64,000 nucleotides of DNA from Bacteroidota bacterium (GTDB lineage: Bacteria; Bacteroidota; Bacteroidia; Chitinophagales; Chitinophagaceae): assembly GCA_020161535.1 (NCBI GenBank), contig JAIUNW010000002.1, forward strand, positions 124,001-188,000, given 5' to 3'. A program made the position numbers and the translations under genes. Below the pieces are notes generated by a model that worked only from the letters and a program-made list of their open reading frames with translations, searched no databases and was not told the DNA's origin. Shown one piece after another: positions 62,228 to 64,000 of the stretch; positions within the stretch are counted from its first letter, which is position 1, and each line of letters starts with the position of its first letter.

Positions 62228-63169
62228 ATGCAGCCAGTCGTATCTCTACGTGGTTTGGAGAAGTCTTTTAATGGATTTAAGGCGGTCGACGGGCTTGGTT
62301 TCGATGTGTACCCGGGCGATATCTATGGGTTTCTCGGCCAGAACGGTGCGGGAAAATCGACCACCCTGCGCATTTTGCTTTCCCTGATCAGGCCCGATGC
62401 GGGTGCTGTATCTCTTTTTGGCATGAATCTCCTGCAACACCGTAAGGAATGCCTGCAGAAAGTGGGCGCAGTGATCGAAAAACCCGATGTATATACCTAT
62501 TTGTCGGCCTACGACAACCTGGCCATTTTTGCGCGCCTGAACGGCATCCGGCCCCGCCGGCAGCAACTCATGGAACAACTCGATACTGTGGGACTGGCAG
62601 ATCGCGCAGCCAGCAAAGTCAAAACATTTTCGCAGGGCATGAAACAGCGTTTAGGCATTGCCGTTGCCCTGGTGCACAACCCGGCCTTGGTAGTACTTGA
62701 TGAACCCACCAATGGGCTCGATCCCCAGGGCATCGCCGATATCCGGAACCTGGTATTGCATCTCTGCCGCGAACAAGGCAAAACGGTATTGGTTTCCTCG
62801 CACCTGCTGGCTGAAATAGAACAGGTAGCCACCCGCATGATCATTATCGACAAGGGCAAAATGCTGGTGGAAGGCAAAGTGAGCGACCTGTTCGATCCCG
62901 CACAATCGCGGGTATTGATCACCGTTAGTGACCCCGTTCGGGCCCGCCAGTTCATCAGCCATCAACCCTGGCAAGCGTACCTGAAAACCGATCAGCCGGG
63001 CGACAACCAGCTGCTGTTTCGCATGCCGAAAGAACAGATACCGGTACTCAACCGCGAGCTGGTAATGGCGGGCATTGATGTGCATGCCATCGACACCACG
63101 CATTCTTTGGAAGCGTATTTTTTATCCATCACAACCGGAAAACAACATGTGGCCGATTTTACGCATTGA
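62228..63169 (+). CDS. ABC transporter ATP-binding protein (ABC-2 type)
   Basis: A 313-residue ATPase: Walker A GFLGQNGAGKSTTLRILLSL, signature VKTFSQGMKQRLGIAVAL, Walker B ALVVLDEPTNGLDPQG and H-loop VSSHLLAEIEQ. A 90-residue C-terminal domain follows, as in BcrA/NatA-type exporters. It overlaps the permease gene by 23 bp, so the two are coupled. Substrate unknown; such pairs export peptides, lipids or drugs. It is not the GldA subunit by sequence pattern alone, but that cannot be excluded without a search. Confidence 0.92.
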   Translation: MQPVVSLRGLEKSFNGFKAVDGLGFDVYPGDIYGFLGQNGAGKSTTLRILLSLIRPDAGAVSLFGMNLLQHRKECLQKVGAVIEKPDVYTYLSAYDNLAIFARLNGIRPRRQQLMEQLDTVGLADRAASKVKTFSQGMKQRLGIAVALVHNPALVVLDEPTNGLDPQGIADIRNLVLHLCREQGKTVLVSSHLLAEIEQVATRMIIIDKGKMLVEGKVSDLFDPAQSRVLITVSDPVRARQFISHQPWQAYLKTDQPGDNQLLFRMPKEQIPVLNRELVMAGIDVHAIDTTHSLEAYFLSITTGKQHVADFTH

Positions 63170-63986
63170 ATTGTTCAAGATTTTCAGCCGGCCTCGTACC
63201 TATATCAGTTTCGTAGCCATCACGGTCATCGTAGCGCTGATACAACTGGCCCTGTATGTGGATGGCAAGAATTATATCCAGTTTGGTATGCAGTCGCTCA
63301 CACAGGGCTTCGACATTGAGGGAAATGTATTGAACGGCTACCTGGTTTGTTTTATCATACTGCAGACCCTGCTGATACATGTGCCATTGCTGATTGCGCT
63401 GGTGGCGGGCGATGCCATTGCCGGCGAAGCCAATATGGGCACGCTGCGCATCCTGCTGACCCGACCCGTGGGCCGGGTAGAATTGCTGCTGGCAAAATTT
63501 GCTGCCAGCCTGGTCTACACTTTACTGTTATTGGTGTGGATGGCGCTGCTGGCTTTGTTTTTATCGCTGTTTATTTTTGGCAAGGGCGACTTAATGATAT
63601 TGAAGTCGGAAGAAGTGGTGGTACTGGCACAGAACGATGTATTCTGGCGATATGGATGGGCGTTTTTGTTTGCGTCGCTTTCTATGGTGATGGTGGCAGC
63701 ACTGGCTTTTCTCTTGTCGATTTTTGCCGACAACTCAATTGGACCCATTATTACTACCATGAGCATCGTGATACTCTTTACCATTTTGACCACGCTCGAT
63801 ATACCTTTTTTTCAATTGCTGCGGCCCTGGCTCTTCACCACGCATATGTTGGGCTGGAAAGCATTTTTTGACGACCCGATTCCCTGGCAAGCTGTTTCGC
63901 AGTCGGCCGCGATTTTGCTGTTGCATATTCTATTTTTCGCAATACTCGGTGCCTGGGTTTTTAAACGAAAAGATATTTTGTCCTGA
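63147..63986 (+). CDS. ABC-2 type transporter permease
   Basis: A 279-residue membrane protein with six helices. MWPILRIELFKIFSRPRTYI is the usual amphipathic start of ABC-2 permeases, and GDAIAGEANMGTLRILLTRPV is their conserved cytoplasmic loop between helices 2 and 3. The ATG at 63147 is preferred to one at 63075, which would lie deep inside the ATPase gene. A further gene starts right behind it. Confidence 0.9.
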   Translation: MWPILRIELFKIFSRPRTYISFVAITVIVALIQLALYVDGKNYIQFGMQSLTQGFDIEGNVLNGYLVCFIILQTLLIHVPLLIALVAGDAIAGEANMGTLRILLTRPVGRVELLLAKFAASLVYTLLLLVWMALLALFLSLFIFGKGDLMILKSEEVVVLAQNDVFWRYGWAFLFASLSMVMVAALAFLLSIFADNSIGPIITTMSIVILFTILTTLDIPFFQLLRPWLFTTHMLGWKAFFDDPIPWQAVSQSAAILLLHILFFAILGAWVFKRKDILS

Positions 63987-63987
63987 T

Positions 63988-64000
63988 ATGAGAAAGTTAT
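63988..64000 (+). CDS. Start of a further gene, cut by the window edge
   Basis: ATG at 63988, 1 base after the permease stop codon, is followed by AGA AAG TTA (MRKL). Tight spacing suggests the operon continues. Only four codons are visible. Confidence 0.35.

Overview
The window reads as a chromosomal segment of a Bacteroidota bacterium, most likely of the family Chitinophagaceae. Four things point there: a complete gldK-gldL-gldM-gldN gliding/type IX secretion cluster, a secreted protein with a type IX C-terminal sorting domain, many TAnnTTTG -7 promoter boxes close to start codons with no clear Shine-Dalgarno sequences, and families common in that group (DUF4783, DUF5690, ECF sigma factor next to an anti-sigma/beta-barrel protein). 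No rRNA, tRNA, CRISPR array, prophage or insertion sequence was recognised. The genus cannot be fixed from the sequence alone.

Layout. 1-4.5 kb: the end of a 2-dehydro-3-deoxygalactonokinase gene, a small membrane protein, a secreted SMP-30-type lactonase, a frameshifted OmpA-domain gene and a YyaL-type thioredoxin-fold protein. 4.6-9.6 kb: gldKLMN, closed by a strong terminator. 9.6-11.05 kb: a gene-poor stretch with tandem repeats, a candidate small RNA and two inverted copies of a dispersed repeat. 11-24.9 kb: housekeeping genes (uvrC, gpmI, nadC, icd, apaG, purD, a peptide transporter) with an ECF sigma factor and its unusual membrane partner. 24.9-34 kb: a GH29 fucosidase and the rod-shape set mreBCD, PBP2, rodA, split by an 0.8 kb repeat block between mreD and PBP2. 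34-38.8 kb: a leftward group of rfbA, galE, a transketolase C-terminal half, and a second ECF sigma/anti-sigma/Spy-like trio.

38.8-41.2 kb: a small module (HxlR regulator, DoxX, Old Yellow Enzyme) bracketed by perfect 23 bp inverted repeats. 41.2-47.5 kb: a phosphate neighbourhood with a PiT transporter, its PhoU-like DUF47 partner, an OprO/P-type porin and a PhoR/PhoB-type two-component pair. 47.6-51.6 kb: a large secreted protein with a caspase-like His/Cys signature, and an MsbA-type ABC exporter. 51.7-55.9 kb: atpB-E-F-H-A, with an intrinsic terminator inside the operon after atpE and no atpG behind atpA. 56-64 kb: two tandem paralogous small proteins of unknown family, a secreted protein behind a perfect inverted repeat, a TonB-receptor/secreted-helical/winged-helix trio, a type IX cargo protein, and an ABC-2 transporter running off the right edge.

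The points most worth a second look are the caspase-like secreted protein (47584-49782), the paired small-protein family (56152-56663), the sigma-linked protein that appears to combine an inner-membrane anti-sigma segment with an outer-membrane barrel (13639-15000), the internal terminator and missing gamma gene of the ATP synthase operon, and the repeat families that interrupt the cell-shape operon.
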